A stretch of DNA of 64,000 nt, taken from the NCBI GenBank assembly GCA_017431345.1, contig JAFRLH010000015.1:62001-126000 (forward strand), written 5' to 3'. Positions 8,253-18,388 of the stretch are shown here, piece after piece. The notes under the pieces were generated by a model. It made no database searches, was not told the origin of the DNA, and saw nothing but the letters and a program-made list of their open reading frames with translations. The stretch is from Lachnospiraceae bacterium. Lineage in GTDB: Bacteria; Bacillota; Clostridia; Lachnospirales; Lachnospiraceae. How positions within the stretch are numbered: the stretch's first letter is position 1; each line of letters opens with the position of its first letter. The position numbers and the translations under genes were made by a program.

Positions 8253-9353
8253 ATGAAATTAGGTATCGTGGGGCTTCCGAATGTCGGCAAGAGCACCCTT
8301 TTCAACTCTCTCACCAAAGCCGGTGCGGAATCGGCCAACTATCCGTTCTGCACGATCGATCCGAACGTCGGTATCGTGCCCGTGCCGGATCCCCGGCTGA
8401 AACTGCTGGGCGATTTCTACAAGTCCCGGAAAGTCACGCCGGCTGTCGTGGAATTTGTCGATATCGCCGGCCTGGTCAAAGGCGCCAGCAAAGGCGAAGG
8501 CCTGGGCAACCAGTTCCTGGCGAACATCCGCGAGTGCGACGCGATCGTCCACGTCGTCCGATGCTTCGAAGATTCCAATGTCATCCATGTCGACGGCAGC
8601 GTGGATCCTGCGAGAGATATTGAGACGATCAATCTGGAACTGATCTTTGCGGATCTGGAAGTGCTGGAGCGCAGGATGAGCAAGACAGCAAGAAGCGTAA
8701 AGGTCGGCGACAAAAAAGCAGCCAGAGAACTGGCCATGGAAGAAAAACTCAAAGCGCATCTCGAAGACGGGAAACCAGCCAAGACCTTTGATCCCGGCGG
8801 AGAGGATGAGGAAAAATGGTTCTCCGAGATCAGTCTCCTGACGGCAAAGCCGGTGATCTACGCTGCAAATGTTGCCGAAGATGATCTGGCTGATGACGGA
8901 GAAGGCAATGCTTATGTCGCTGCAGTCAGAGAACTTGCCGCTGCGGAAGGTTCGGAAGTATTCGTGATCTGCGCTCAGATCGAAGCGGAAATGGCGGAAC
9001 TGGACGATGAAGAGCGCGAAGAGTTCCTGGCGGATCTCGGGATCACGTCCTCCGGTCTGGACAAGCTGATCGATGCCAGCTACAGAACGCTCGGTCTGAT
9101 GAGCTTCCTGACCTCCGGCGAAGACGAGACACGCGCCTGGACCATTAAGATCGGTACAAAGGCACCTCAGGCGGCGGGAAAGATCCATACTGATTTTGAA
9201 AGAGGCTTTATTAAAGCAGAAGTCGTGAATTACAAAGATCTGCTGGATGCCGGTTCCTATGCGGCCGCCAGGGACAAAGGGCAGATCCGGATCGAAGGCA
9301 AGGAATATGTTGTACAGGACGGCGATGTGATCCTGTTCAGGTTCAATGTATAA
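8253..9353 (+). CDS. ychF: ribosome-binding ATPase YchF
   Basis: This 366-residue Obg-family P-loop protein has the usual family length. G1 is GLPNVGKST at residues 7-15, an acidic coiled-coil insertion follows, and a TGS domain covers about the last 85 residues. YchF/OLA1 proteins hydrolyse ATP, bind ribosomes and take part in translation and stress responses in the cytoplasm. The start is the ATG after AAAGGAG at 8236-8242; the open frame continues 120 bases upstream through the promoter and is not used. The DUF1292 gene follows after 20 bases. Confidence 0.97.
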   Translation: MKLGIVGLPNVGKSTLFNSLTKAGAESANYPFCTIDPNVGIVPVPDPRLKLLGDFYKSRKVTPAVVEFVDIAGLVKGASKGEGLGNQFLANIRECDAIVHVVRCFEDSNVIHVDGSVDPARDIETINLELIFADLEVLERRMSKTARSVKVGDKKAARELAMEEKLKAHLEDGKPAKTFDPGGEDEEKWFSEISLLTAKPVIYAANVAEDDLADDGEGNAYVAAVRELAAAEGSEVFVICAQIEAEMAELDDEEREEFLADLGITSSGLDKLIDASYRTLGLMSFLTSGEDETRAWTIKIGTKAPQAAGKIHTDFERGFIKAEVVNYKDLLDAGSYAAARDKGQIRIEGKEYVVQDGDVILFRFNV

Positions 9354-9373
9354 ATACCAGGGAGGTTTAACAA

Positions 9374-9688
9374 ATGAGCGTTTTTGAAAGCTACACAGAA
9401 CCCGAAGATGTTATGATCGATCTTGAATTTGAAGACGGTGAGACCGAACAGTGCGTGGTACTTCTCCGGTTCCCGATCGAGGAGCAGCAGTATATCGCTC
9501 TCATGCCCGTAGCCCAGATCGATGATGAAGAAGGCGAGGTCTATTTCTATCGTTTCGCAGAGGACGAAGACGGCGAAGTCCAGCTTACCGATATCAAGAC
9601 CGACGAGGAATTCGAGATGGTCGCGGACAGATACGAAGAGATCCTGGATGATATGGATTTTGACGAACTGGAGAAAGAGGAAGACTGA
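9374..9688 (+). CDS. DUF1292 protein
   Basis: This 104-residue, very acidic cytoplasmic protein matches the DUF1292 family (YrzB type), which is widespread in Bacillota and has no settled function. The pattern is a strongly acidic beta-rich body with a Glu/Asp-rich tail. It follows ychF with an AGGGAGG ribosome binding site and probably shares its transcript. A terminator hairpin lies 30 bases after its stop. Confidence 0.88.
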   Translation: MSVFESYTEPEDVMIDLEFEDGETEQCVVLLRFPIEEQQYIALMPVAQIDDEEGEVYFYRFAEDEDGEVQLTDIKTDEEFEMVADRYEEILDDMDFDELEKEED

Positions 9689-9717
9689 GCGAATTCTCCC
9701 AATCTGACAGAATATTA

Positions 9718-9744
9718 AGAAGCGGCTCTCCCCGAGCCGCTTCT
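9718..9744. terminator. terminator between converging genes (copy 1 of a repeated hairpin)
   Basis: An 11-bp perfect stem, AGAAGCGGCTC (9718-9728) with GAGCCGCTTCT (9734-9744), closes a TCCCC loop. It can serve ychF/DUF1292 on the plus strand and the secreted-protein gene on the minus strand. The same 27 bases recur exactly at 10461-10487. Confidence 0.7.
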
Positions 9745-9803
9745 ATTGTTTGCTTATCCCGCTGCCTTTACACAGAGTTCTTCGCTGTCCGGAAAAGCAT
9801 GGA

Positions 9804-10334
9804 TTATTTAATGTTGAGTGTACAGGTTGTTTTTTCAGGGGCATTTCTAACCTGTAAATAAAGTACATCTCCCTTTTTCAGTTTAATTGTTGCTGTTCTT
9901 TTGGTTAAATACCAATCAACTTTCTTCTTACTCTTAATGGTTTTTCCATTTAAGCCAATATTGAGAAAATCAGTCTTTCCTCCAGCCGTTTTCGCTTTCG
10001 TATACCATGCATAAGCCGGACTTGTTCTATCTTTAAGTTGAATACCCACCGCAGTAAGGATTCCTTTTTTACTTTTCATATTCGAAAATGTAAATTTATA
10101 TTTTTTCCCCTTTGGTGCTGTAAACTTTACATAACCATCGCCGCCCTTAAAAGTGAGTTTTGTTGTTCCTTTTTTTACAGTAGCAGCCTTTTTATTCAGT
10201 ATACTTACATCTGACGTATAAGATTGTTTCTTCACCGTCTTTTTCTTCGTCGCTGCCTGTGCCGGTACGGCAAATGTCCCAAGTACCAACGCTGCCACAA
10301 GCATCAGTGACAATACTTTTGTAAACTTCTTCAT
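9804..10334 (-). CDS. secreted lysine-rich protein
   Basis: This 176-residue protein has a classic signal peptide (about 1-27, cleavage near PAQA-A). The mature part is rich in Lys, Thr and Tyr and predicted to be beta-rich. No catalytic motif is visible. The start is the ATG after AAAGGAGGAG rather than 39 bases upstream. A strong promoter lies just upstream. It belongs to a recurring class of basic secreted proteins in this window; a role in cell-surface or extracellular binding is only a guess. Confidence 0.8.
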   Translation of the reverse strand: MKKFTKVLSLMLVAALVLGTFAVPAQAATKKKTVKKQSYTSDVSILNKKAATVKKGTTKLTFKGGDGYVKFTAPKGKKYKFTFSNMKSKKGILTAVGIQLKDRTSPAYAWYTKAKTAGGKTDFLNIGLNGKTIKSKKKVDWYLTKRTATIKLKKGDVLYLQVRNAPEKTTCTLNIK

Positions 10335-10388
10335 GGTTGATGACTCCTCCTTTGCATGTGCCTTCAGCGGCATTACTTAAACGTTTAA

Positions 10389-10417
10389 ATTATAACAAAT
10401 TTTTTTACCCTGTGCAA
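10389..10417 (-). promoter_or_regulatory. promoter of the 9804-10334 gene
   Basis: On the minus strand, TTGCAC (10412-10417) and a perfect TATAAT (10389-10394) are 17 bases apart. A palindrome TTAAACGTTTAA lies right at the predicted transcription start (10378-10389) and may be an operator. Confidence 0.7.
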
Positions 10418-10460
10418 GTATTCTGACGACAAATCGGAGAAAAAAAGAATATTTGCAAAG

Positions 10461-10487
10461 AGAAGCGGCTCTCCCCGAGCCGCTTCT
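10461..10487 (-). terminator. terminator (copy 2 of a repeated hairpin)
   Basis: The 27 bases are identical to 9718-9744, with an 11-bp stem and TCCCC loop. It lies 17 bases after the stop of the BspA-like gene. On the minus strand a T-rich stretch follows about 12 bases later. Confidence 0.7.
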
Positions 10488-10503
10488 CCTGCAGTCTGTG
10501 ATC

Positions 10504-11814
10504 TTATTTGATAATGACCTTTTCTCCCTGTCCCTTTTTGGCGAACAGTTCCGTATATTCCTTCCGTTTCTTTTTCGGCACCTTGATGACCGCCTTCTTG
10601 TTGATGCCCTTAAAGACATTCCTGCCGACTTTGCTGATCTTTACAGATTTGAACCGGATGCTCTTCAGCCTCTTATCGCCATTAAAGACATTGCCTTTCA
10701 ACGTCGTCAGACCCTTCCCGGTCTTTACTTTTTCAAGTCTCTTACAGTCTGCGAAAGACCTTCCGCCGAGCTTTTTGACATTGTCGGAAATTGTAACGGT
10801 CTTGAGCTTCTTACAGCCTGCAAAAGCCTCTCTTGCAACAGCAATGATCTTGAACCGGACGCCGCCTATACTTGCTGTTTTCGGGATCTTCAGCTCTTTG
10901 ATCTTTTTATTTGCAGGGCCGATCACTTTGACGGCACCTTTTCCGTTCAGTTTCGGATCAGTAATTCTCACTCTGAAGTTTTTCTCTGTATACACAGCGC
11001 CTTTTTTCACGCGAATGACCAGTTTCGCGGTCTTTTTCGAGGCATTTTTCAGCTTGTCTTTTTTATTGGCAGCCTTGAATTCAGCTGTGACAGAGTATAC
11101 ACCGATATACTTAAACCTTTTTGTCGTATTATATGTAACCTTTACATCCTTGGGAAGTCCTTTTACCTTCGGAAGAGAATGATATCTTCCGTCATAGTAA
11201 ACATACGTATCCTCAAACTTTACCCTCTTCAGATCGATCGTCTTGGCAGGCTGTTCTTTTTTCTTATTGGTTTTCTTCTTCTCCTCCTTCTTAGGCTTCT
11301 CCTTGCTGAGATACTGAGCAGACGCATAGCCGGTCTTTCCGTCATAATTGACCTCGAACCATTCCCTCGAAGTGCGTTCTACGACTTCGACTTTCGATCC
11401 GAATGGCATCCTCTTGAGGATCCTGCCGGATGTTCCCGCTTCAGCGCGCAGCATCAGGCTGGAGGCTGTCGTATACATGATATCCGTATTATCGACCAGC
11501 ATAATCCCTTTCACATAGCCGGTATCATCCTTGTAACTGATCTTGTACCAGTTGTTGGATTCGCGGGATAAGATGGTTACGATCTTCCCGTTCGGTACTT
11601 TGATCCCGGTACCGTCTTTGGTATTCATGCTGTTCTTGATTTCCAGACCGCCCGGTGCGGTTACTTTAGCTGTGTTAACATCTTTGGATGGATAACCTGC
11701 ACTGATCACAGGCTTTGTATCCTTTCCCGGTGCTGCCTGCACAGTGCCCGCAAAGGACATAAGCATTGCTGCAAAGAGTACAAGCACAAAACTTATCGTT
11801 CCTCTTCCTTTCAT
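10504..11814 (-). CDS. secreted SH3 / leucine-rich repeat (BspA-like) protein
   Basis: This 436-residue exported protein has a signal peptide (about 1-27) and two bacterial SH3-like domains (about 45-110 and 110-170). A Lys/Glu linker (about 172-195), an Ig/MBG-like segment (about 200-275) and LRR_5-type repeats (about 310-400, with AFAGCKKLKTV and RSFADCKRLEKV) follow. BspA-like LRRs are surface-binding modules, and SH3b domains often bind peptidoglycan, so it probably sits in the cell wall. The ATG at 11814 is preferred because AGGAGGT lies seven bases before it; the ATG six bases earlier is too close to the SD. Confidence 0.87.
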   Translation of the reverse strand: MKGRGTISFVLVLFAAMLMSFAGTVQAAPGKDTKPVISAGYPSKDVNTAKVTAPGGLEIKNSMNTKDGTGIKVPNGKIVTILSRESNNWYKISYKDDTGYVKGIMLVDNTDIMYTTASSLMLRAEAGTSGRILKRMPFGSKVEVVERTSREWFEVNYDGKTGYASAQYLSKEKPKKEEKKKTNKKKEQPAKTIDLKRVKFEDTYVYYDGRYHSLPKVKGLPKDVKVTYNTTKRFKYIGVYSVTAEFKAANKKDKLKNASKKTAKLVIRVKKGAVYTEKNFRVRITDPKLNGKGAVKVIGPANKKIKELKIPKTASIGGVRFKIIAVAREAFAGCKKLKTVTISDNVKKLGGRSFADCKRLEKVKTGKGLTTLKGNVFNGDKRLKSIRFKSVKISKVGRNVFKGINKKAVIKVPKKKRKEYTELFAKKGQGEKVIIK

Positions 11815-11877
11815 GATCATACCTCCTGCATAGAATTACTAAGTGCCCAAAACGCCGAAGACCTTTCAGACATTTTT

Positions 11878-11907
11878 ATTTTATCACTATCATATGACCA
11901 ATAGCAA
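11878..11907 (-). promoter_or_regulatory. predicted promoter of the SH3/LRR gene
   Basis: TTGCTA (11902-11907) and TAAAAT (11878-11883) on the minus strand have an 18-base spacer, about 65 bases before the start codon. Confidence 0.4.
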
Positions 11908-11936
11908 CCTTACAAGTTTTATTTTTTTATTAAATT

Positions 11937-13769
11937 TCACATCTTTTCTGCCTTCAGACCAGCCTCAGCCACAAAAGGGGACGGTTTCAGCTTTCTGTCA
12001 AACCTTTGTCTGACATAAGAGATATACAGTCTCTTTTTGGCGCGTGTCATGGCAACGTAAAAAAGCCTTCTTTCCTCTTCCCTGTCTGCCTCTTTTACAG
12101 CCCGTTTGTGCGGAATGATCTCAGTATTTGCATCCGGAATAAAAACGATATCATACTCCAGGCCTTTTGCCCTGTGCATGGTCATAATGGACACGCCGGC
12201 AGCCGTTCCGTGTTCCTGCCTTCCTTTCTCCCGGATCTCCCGTTCTTCCCGGATCCGTTCCATCCATTTCTTCAGCGTCCTGCAGGAAGAAGCGCTTTCC
12301 ATAACATCGTCCAGCACAGCCATCAGACTGTCCTCGGAGATCCCGTTATCCGCCGCATACTCCCGCAGAAAAGAATCATATCCGACAAACTTACGTATAT
12401 ACCGGATCGCTTCATACGGGCTCAGTCCGGAGATCACATAGATATCATGGGCCAGCTGGTCCACCCGCTCCGCCAGCCATTCTTTGTCTGCCAGTTCCTC
12501 GATCACGGAATCCAGATCGATCTCCGGATCAGAGAACAGTTCTCTTTTCAGATATCTCACCGGACGGTTGATGATCCGCAGGAAATCTCCGCGTCTTCTG
12601 CTGCCTGCACCGATCATCAGATAAGTGATGATATCCTGCGCGATCCAGTGGGAATAGACGTCGGGGATCAGGTCAGACAGATTAAAGGGTATATTCAGCC
12701 GGTTCAGCTTTTCCACGATCCCTCTCGGACCGGTGTTCGTCCGGTACAGGACCGCGATATCCTCATATGGAATGCCATTTTTTGCCATGGCTGCGATCAT
12801 ATTCGCGATATGCTGATTCTCCCGGGAAAAATCGGAGAACTCCCATACTTTTACAGGGATATGCGTTTTCTCAAATGCTTCCAGATTTTTGGCATAGCGC
12901 TTCCTGTTCTTCCCAATCAGCCGGACGGAAGTCTCTACCACATCCGGCACAGAGCGGTAATTGACCGAAAGCTTCAGGATCTTTGCGTCTTTAAAATCTT
13001 TTCCGAATCCGAGCATGATCTCCGGCCTTGCGCCCCTGAAGCGATAGATCGACTGATCGTCGTCACCCACCACGAACAGGTTCCCGTCTGCGGCCAGAAG
13101 CTTTACGATATCATACTGCATCGGATTGATATCCTGGAATTCATCGACCAGGATGTGCGTGTATTTCCGCTGCCATCCGGCCAGGATATCCGGCCGGGCT
13201 TTAAAGAGCTCGTACACGAGCTTTACCATATCTTCAAAGTCCAGCAGCCCTGACGCCCTTAAGTATTCCTCATACCCTTTATACACTGCCCGGAAGATGT
13301 TCTCCGGGCAGACATTTGAGTAGAAAAGATCCGGATCCTGCCCGTTTTCCTTGATATAAGCGATCTCATCTGACACATGTGTGACGGCATCCTCGTCTCC
13401 TTTTACCGAATACCCGGCCCGGACCAGTTCCTCGCGGATCTTCTTCCTGCGGATATCCGGTGCGATTATATCCTTTGCGGAATACCCGTAAGCATATTTC
13501 AGGATATTAAAAAAGACAGAATGAAAAGTACCGAAAGTGACGGGAAGTTTCCTCCCCGCCATCTTCGTAAATCTGTCTTTCATTTCATCGGCAGCCGCGC
13601 GTGTAAAGGTAACTACCAGGATATTTTCCGGCAGGATCCCGCGCACAGAGATCATATGGTCCAGTCTCCGGGTTATGACAAAGGTTTTTCCCGAACCCGG
13701 CCCGGCTATGACCATTACCGGGCCGTCCGGCGCAGTCACCGCAGCTTCCTGTTCTTTATTCAGCCGCAT
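11937..13769 (-). CDS. UvrD/PcrA-family ATP-dependent DNA helicase
   Basis: This 610-residue superfamily-1 helicase has Walker A AGPGSGKT (22-29), motif Ia [10 protein letters not shown], Walker B DEFQD (209-213), motif [16 protein letters not shown] (235-247) and a C-terminal motif [13 protein letters not shown]. It is shorter than PcrA/UvrD (about 720), so it belongs to the compact UvrD-like helicases of Clostridia. It probably works 3'-5' in repair or in clearing protein roadblocks. Its start overlaps the end of gltX by ten bases, so the two genes are co-transcribed and probably translationally coupled. Confidence 0.93.
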   Translation of the reverse strand: MRLNKEQEAAVTAPDGPVMVIAGPGSGKTFVITRRLDHMISVRGILPENILVVTFTRAAADEMKDRFTKMAGRKLPVTFGTFHSVFFNILKYAYGYSAKDIIAPDIRRKKIREELVRAGYSVKGDEDAVTHVSDEIAYIKENGQDPDLFYSNVCPENIFRAVYKGYEEYLRASGLLDFEDMVKLVYELFKARPDILAGWQRKYTHILVDEFQDINPMQYDIVKLLAADGNLFVVGDDDQSIYRFRGARPEIMLGFGKDFKDAKILKLSVNYRSVPDVVETSVRLIGKNRKRYAKNLEAFEKTHIPVKVWEFSDFSRENQHIANMIAAMAKNGIPYEDIAVLYRTNTGPRGIVEKLNRLNIPFNLSDLIPDVYSHWIAQDIITYLMIGAGSRRRGDFLRIINRPVRYLKRELFSDPEIDLDSVIEELADKEWLAERVDQLAHDIYVISGLSPYEAIRYIRKFVGYDSFLREYAADNGISEDSLMAVLDDVMESASSCRTLKKWMERIREEREIREKGRQEHGTAAGVSIMTMHRAKGLEYDIVFIPDANTEIIPHKRAVKEADREEERRLFYVAMTRAKKRLYISYVRQRFDRKLKPSPFVAEAGLKAEKM

Positions 13770-15223
13770 GCAGCCTCCAGTAATTCTATTCCCTTATTGA
13801 TCCTGCGGAGAGACTCCTCCTTTCCGAGGATCGCCATGATCTCATACGCACCGCCCGGCGTCATCTGCTTTCCGGATACAGCGGTTCTCAGCGGCCACAG
13901 GACACGGCCGTTCTTCAGTTCTTTCTCCGCAACATAAGCCGATACAAGTTCCTTCAGGCCGTCCATGGAATAATCGTCACAGGCTTCCAGACGGGGCAGG
14001 ATGTCTTTCAGGACTTCCAGGGAATTCTCCGTATTGGTCTTCATCTTCTTATGGGTATACATCGCGACATCATATGCCGGCAGTTCTTCAAAGAAATCAA
14101 TCGCGGGAATAATATCCGGGAAGATCTCGATGCGCGTCTTCATCAGTTCTGCGATCATCTTCTTATCGCAGTCTCTTTTGATCACGGAATCAATGACCGG
14201 CATGGCTTTCTCAAGATATGCGTCCTCATCCATCGCCTTGATATACTCTCCGTTCATCCATTTCAGCTTCTGAACGTCGAATACGGCGGGGGATTTGCTC
14301 ATATGGGTGTAATCAAAGGCCGCGACCAGTTCCTCCAGACTCATGATCTCGCGGTTGTCTTCCGGGCTCCAGCCGAGAAGCGCGACGAAATTGACGACAG
14401 CTTCATTCAGGAATCCCTGCTCGATCAGATCCTCATAGGAGGCATGTCCGCTGCGCTTGCTGAGCTTCTGATGGTTCTCATCCGTGATCAGCGGGCAGTG
14501 CACATAGACCGGTTCATCCCACCCGAAAGCCATATACAGTCTGGTGTACTTCGGGGAGGAGGATAAATACTCGTTTCCGCGGACAACGTGCGTAATGCCC
14601 ATCAGATGATCGTCAACAACGTTGGCGAAATTGTAGGTCGGATAACCGTCTGATTTGATCAGGATCATATCGTCCAGTTCTGCATTCGGGACCGTGATAT
14701 CTCCATAGATCTCATCATGGAACGTGGTCTCCCCTTCATTCGGAATATTCTGGCGGATCACATAAGGCTTCCCGGCTGCAAGATTTGCTTCGACCTCTTC
14801 CTTTGTCAGGCTCAGGCAGTGCTTGTCGTACATCGACACTTCCTTGTCGCCGATCGTCTGCCGCAGTCCTGCGAGACGCTCCGCGTCGCAAAAGCAATAA
14901 TAAGCCTCGCCTTTTTCGACCAGTTTTTTGGCATATTCCAGATAAATGCCGGAAGCCTGGCGCTCACTCTGGACATACGGACCGCAGCCGCCGTCCTTAT
15001 CCGGTCCTTCATCGTGCGTGAGCCCGGTCGCTTTCATCGTTCGGTAAATGATATCGACGGCACCTTCCACATAGCGCTCCTGATCGGTATCTTCTATTCT
15101 TAAAATGAATTCGCCTCCCGCATGCCGTGCGATCAGCCATGCATAAAGGGCGGTCCTTAAATTGCCTACATGCATCCTGCCGGTAGGGCTGGGAGCAAAA
15201 CGTGTTCTGATCTTCTGTGTCAT
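13760..15223 (-). CDS. gltX: glutamyl-tRNA synthetase
   Basis: This 487-residue class-I aminoacyl-tRNA synthetase charges tRNA(Glu). The HIGH-type motif lies in [12 protein letters not shown] (10-21) and the KMSKS equivalent is KLSKRSG (253-259). Zinc-site cysteines C110, C112 and C136 are present. Length fits the family. The start ATG follows AAGGAGATC. Overlap with the downstream helicase gene is unusual for gltX and suggests a lineage-specific operon. Confidence 0.97.
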   Translation of the reverse strand: MTQKIRTRFAPSPTGRMHVGNLRTALYAWLIARHAGGEFILRIEDTDQERYVEGAVDIIYRTMKATGLTHDEGPDKDGGCGPYVQSERQASGIYLEYAKKLVEKGEAYYCFCDAERLAGLRQTIGDKEVSMYDKHCLSLTKEEVEANLAAGKPYVIRQNIPNEGETTFHDEIYGDITVPNAELDDMILIKSDGYPTYNFANVVDDHLMGITHVVRGNEYLSSSPKYTRLYMAFGWDEPVYVHCPLITDENHQKLSKRSGHASYEDLIEQGFLNEAVVNFVALLGWSPEDNREIMSLEELVAAFDYTHMSKSPAVFDVQKLKWMNGEYIKAMDEDAYLEKAMPVIDSVIKRDCDKKMIAELMKTRIEIFPDIIPAIDFFEELPAYDVAMYTHKKMKTNTENSLEVLKDILPRLEACDDYSMDGLKELVSAYVAEKELKNGRVLWPLRTAVSGKQMTPGGAYEIMAILGKEESLRRINKGIELLEAACG

Positions 15224-15302
15224 GATGATCTCCTTATTCTTTGTGCTGGCATAGATAATACCATCTTTTCAGCCAGAAGAAAAGAGCCGCGGCTCTTCTC
15301 TG

Positions 15303-15752
15303 TCAGTGCAGAACGCGCTCCAATATTGCTGCAAAGTTTTCCAGTCCGGCTGCATCTTCCGGGGAAAAACGGTCCTTCACCGGGCTGTCAATATCCAGCA
15401 CGCCGAAAAGCTGTCCGTCCGCATGCAGCGGGATCACGATCTCTGAAGCCGATTCGGCATCGCAGGCAATGTGTCCCGGAAATGCATGCACATCGGGCAC
15501 AACGACCGTCTCATCACGTTCTGCAGCTGTTCCGCAGACGCCTTTTCCGATCATGATCTTTACGCAGGCGGGCTTTCCCATAAAAGGTCCCAGTTTCAGC
15601 AGACCGTCCTTCAGGATATAAAATCCGGCCCAGTTAATGTTATCCAGAGACATAAAAAGCAGCGCCGCTGCATTAGCCAGATTGGATATGGTGTCCTCTA
15701 CACCGTCAGTCAGCGCTTCCAGCTGCGCTGTAAGTATTTTATAATCCGTCAT
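15303..15752 (-). CDS. msrC: free methionine-(R)-sulfoxide reductase (GAF domain)
   Basis: This 149-residue single GAF-domain protein should reduce free methionine-R-sulfoxide in the cytoplasm using thioredoxin. The three fRMsr cysteines are present in the patterns PACVK, GVCG and HIACD. The start giving MTDYKILT follows CGGAG; the open frame extends 105 bases further without an SD. It is transcribed alone upstream of gltX. Confidence 0.9.
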   Translation of the reverse strand: MTDYKILTAQLEALTDGVEDTISNLANAAALLFMSLDNINWAGFYILKDGLLKLGPFMGKPACVKIMIGKGVCGTAAERDETVVVPDVHAFPGHIACDAESASEIVIPLHADGQLFGVLDIDSPVKDRFSPEDAAGLENFAAILERVLH

Positions 15753-16081
15753 GTTCTTCGACTCCGTTTCATCAAGCTTTCGGGAACAGATGCTCTCCTG
15801 CCGATGCATTCTTCCCGGTTTTTCCTGCTGACGGAATAGTCCTCCCGCCGTTACCATGATATATTATTCGTTATACAGATGTCAAAGCAAATGATTATGC
15901 CCGCAGCATTTATAAAAACTTTCAGAACTGCTGTTCATTTCTTTTTCGCCAATTCCAATATATTATTCATACATTCTTCAGGAAGCGTTCGTTGCATCAT
16001 TTTACTTCCTTTAGTACAATGATACAGGCAGAAGCCCCGGTACGTCCTTCGTCCGGGAGCAAACAACGAGGAGGTATTTTC

Positions 16082-16858
16082 ATGAACGAAATGCAGATTC
16101 GCCCGCGTCCGGATGAACTGGAACTCGCAGGTCTTACGCATGAACAGATTTCTTCGCTGGCAGAACAGGGCGCCTTTTTCATGGATGAGCTGGTACAGTA
16201 TCAGGAACTGATGATGATGTATAACTGCGCCATCCGGGAAGTGCGCACCAAACTGGAAGTACTGAACGCCGATCTTTCTGTCCGGTACAAACGAAACCCG
16301 ATCGAATTCCTGAGCTACCGGATCAAAAAGCCGGCCAGCATCATAGCAAAAATGGAACGCAAGGGGATCCCTGTCTCCGTTGCGAATATCGAAGCCAATC
16401 TGAATGATATTGCGGGGATCAGAGTGATCTGTTCCTTTATCGATGACATCTACGCTGTCGCCGGTATGCTGACGCAGCAGGATGACATCACCCTGATCGA
16501 GACCAAAGACTATATCAAGAATCCCAAGCCCAACGGATACCGCAGTCTCCACCTGATCGTGGAGATCCCGGTCTTCTTCTCTGACCGCAAAAAGATCATG
16601 CGCGTAGAGATCCAGATCCGCACAATTGCCATGGACTTCTGGGCCAGTGTCGAGCATCAGCTCAAGTACAAGAAATCCATTCCGAACGAATCCGAGATCG
16701 TGCAGGAACTGACCGAGTGCGCTGATATCATTTCCCAGACAGACCGGAAAATGATGGAGCTGCGCGATAAAATAGACGCAGCGGAACACACTGCGCCTGA
16801 AGGAACTGTTGATTCCATTATGGATAAACTTGCCAAGTTCGCCATCCCGACGATCTAG
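16082..16858 (+). CDS. small alarmone synthetase (GTP pyrophosphokinase family)
   Basis: This 258-residue single-domain RelA/SpoT-type synthetase lacks the hydrolase and regulatory domains. The nucleotide-binding block includes RIKKPASIIAKM, NPKPNGYRSLHL and EIQIRTIAMDFWASVEH. Enzymes of this type make (p)ppGpp from ATP and GDP/GTP. The ATG at 16082 follows GAGGAGG. It converges with larC, with only four bases between the stop codons and no room for a separate terminator. Confidence 0.93.
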   Translation: MNEMQIRPRPDELELAGLTHEQISSLAEQGAFFMDELVQYQELMMMYNCAIREVRTKLEVLNADLSVRYKRNPIEFLSYRIKKPASIIAKMERKGIPVSVANIEANLNDIAGIRVICSFIDDIYAVAGMLTQQDDITLIETKDYIKNPKPNGYRSLHLIVEIPVFFSDRKKIMRVEIQIRTIAMDFWASVEHQLKYKKSIPNESEIVQELTECADIISQTDRKMMELRDKIDAAEHTAPEGTVDSIMDKLAKFAIPTI

Positions 16859-16862
16859 CCGT

Positions 16863-18185
16863 TCATTTTGCCAGCATTCTGTACAGCTCCTGCACAGGGA
16901 GCTGTTCTTTTTTTGCGATCGCCTTTACATCTTCATATTCCGGATAGGATTTCTCTGTCCCGTTTATGCTGCTGATCTTCATCCGAACCGGACCGTAAGG
17001 CGTATCCACGCTTTCCATTCTGCGCTCCATGACCGTCCGCTCCATCGTTATTCTGCGGATCCCGATCGTAGTCGTCTCGGCAAAAATGATGTTTTCCAGC
17101 ATATCGCGGTTCTCTTCATCACAGATCACGTTGATCTGGTATCCCGGGCGGTTCTTTTTCATGAACACCGGTGTGAAATGCACGTCCCTGGCGCCGGCTT
17201 CCATGAGTTTTTCCATCAGATAGCCCAGAAATTCCCCGGGACAGTCATCCAGATTGCTCTCCAGCTTGACGATCGTATCTTTTCCGGCTGCTTCTGATTC
17301 ATCGTCATCTGCTTCGATGATGAAAGCCCGCACAAATCCGGGTCTGTTATACGCCCGCTTACCCGCGCCGAGCCCGGTCTTCAGGATCCTGAAGGCGGAC
17401 GGAAGCTTATCTTCTGTTCTGACCGCCGCGGCAATGGCTGCGCCTGTCGGCGTCACCAGTTCGCCCTTCACATTGACAGGGATCAGTGTGAGCCCCTCCG
17501 CTTCGGCAATATGAACGACAGCCGGCACCGGTACGGGGATGATCCCGTGCTGGCATCTGACCGTTCCGTGTCCTTCGCAGAGTCCCGTGACAACGGCGTC
17601 CTTCATTCCCAGATCATCGAACAGAACGGCTGCCGAGACCACGTCAACGATCGAATCTACCGCGCCCACTTCGTGGAAATGGACTTCTTCGACCGGTACT
17701 CCGTGCGCTTTGCTCTCTGCTTTCGCAACGATCATGAAAGTTTTCTTAGCCAGTGCGTTCGCACCGGGTGTGAGATCGCCGGCGTCGATTATACTGAAGA
17801 TCTCTTTGATGCCGCGGTGGTCATGATGATGGTCGTGATCATGATGGTGCTCGTGGTCGTGATCATGCGCATGGTCATGATGATGGTCATGGTCGTGTTG
17901 ATGCTCGTGATCGTGATCAGTATCATCCTCTTTATGCTCATGCCCATACAGATAGTCCATGTCATGATCATGATTGTCATGTTCATGATCCAGCAGCACA
18001 AAGAAGTCACAGCAATCCAATCCGGCTTTTGTCTTCCTGCTGATCTTTATCTCATATCCTTCAAGCGGCAATGATGCAAGCGCTGCCCTCAGTTTTTTCT
18101 CATCTCCGCCAAGATCCAGCAGTGCTGCCACAGTCATATCTCCGCTGATTCCCGATTCGCATTCAAGGTATAATTTTCTTCCCAT
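16863..18185 (-). CDS. larC: nickel pincer cofactor biosynthesis protein LarC
   Basis: This 440-residue protein inserts nickel into the pincer cofactor (CTP-dependent nickel insertase) used by lactate racemase and related LarA enzymes. The N-terminus YLECESGISGDMT is diagnostic. A long His/Asp-rich segment at about 65-127 (HDHDH-type repeats) should bind nickel. In lactobacilli larC is read through a programmed frameshift joining larC1 and larC2, whereas here it is one uninterrupted frame. The start follows CCGGAGGATGAT. No larA, larB or larE is in the window, so the partner enzymes must lie elsewhere. Confidence 0.94.
   Translation of the reverse strand: MGRKLYLECESGISGDMTVAALLDLGGDEKKLRAALASLPLEGYEIKISRKTKAGLDCCDFFVLLDHEHDNHDHDMDYLYGHEHKEDDTDHDHEHQHDHDHHHDHAHDHDHEHHHDHDHHHDHRGIKEIFSIIDAGDLTPGANALAKKTFMIVAKAESKAHGVPVEEVHFHEVGAVDSIVDVVSAAVLFDDLGMKDAVVTGLCEGHGTVRCQHGIIPVPVPAVVHIAEAEGLTLIPVNVKGELVTPTGAAIAAAVRTEDKLPSAFRILKTGLGAGKRAYNRPGFVRAFIIEADDDESEAAGKDTIVKLESNLDDCPGEFLGYLMEKLMEAGARDVHFTPVFMKKNRPGYQINVICDEENRDMLENIIFAETTTIGIRRITMERTVMERRMESVDTPYGPVRMKISSINGTEKSYPEYEDVKAIAKKEQLPVQELYRMLAK
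17815..17990 (-). repeat. His/Asp codon repeat inside larC
   Basis: A low-complexity tract of CAT/CAC and GAT codons encodes the histidine-rich metal-binding insert of LarC. It gives spurious open frames on both strands. Confidence 0.85.
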
Positions 18186-18243
18186 ATCATCCTCCGGAAG
18201 TGTTTGTGTTATTTTACACTCCCAACGGACAATACGCAAGCAA

Positions 18244-18270
18244 AAAGACTGCCGGCTGACGGCAGTCTTT
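18244..18270 (-). terminator. terminator of the DUF2325 gene
   Basis: AAAGACTGCCG (18244-18254) pairs perfectly with CGGCAGTCTTT (18260-18270). On the minus strand it continues into a T-run. It separates DUF2325 from larC. Confidence 0.75.
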
Positions 18271-18388
18271 TGGGGGAATACAACATCTGTTCGCATTCCG
18301 CTTCACTGCATCCCCCTGTACCATGCCTGATGACGCTGTGTCATTGAAGGCGGAGAATGCTTGTTCCCGGTTCAATTTCATCCGCAGA

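Noticed and set aside
17511..18074. Plus-strand open frame across the larC His-rich region
   Set aside because: It is the antisense of CAT/GAT codon repeats, giving Met/Val/Ile runs; no SD and larC is clearly real.
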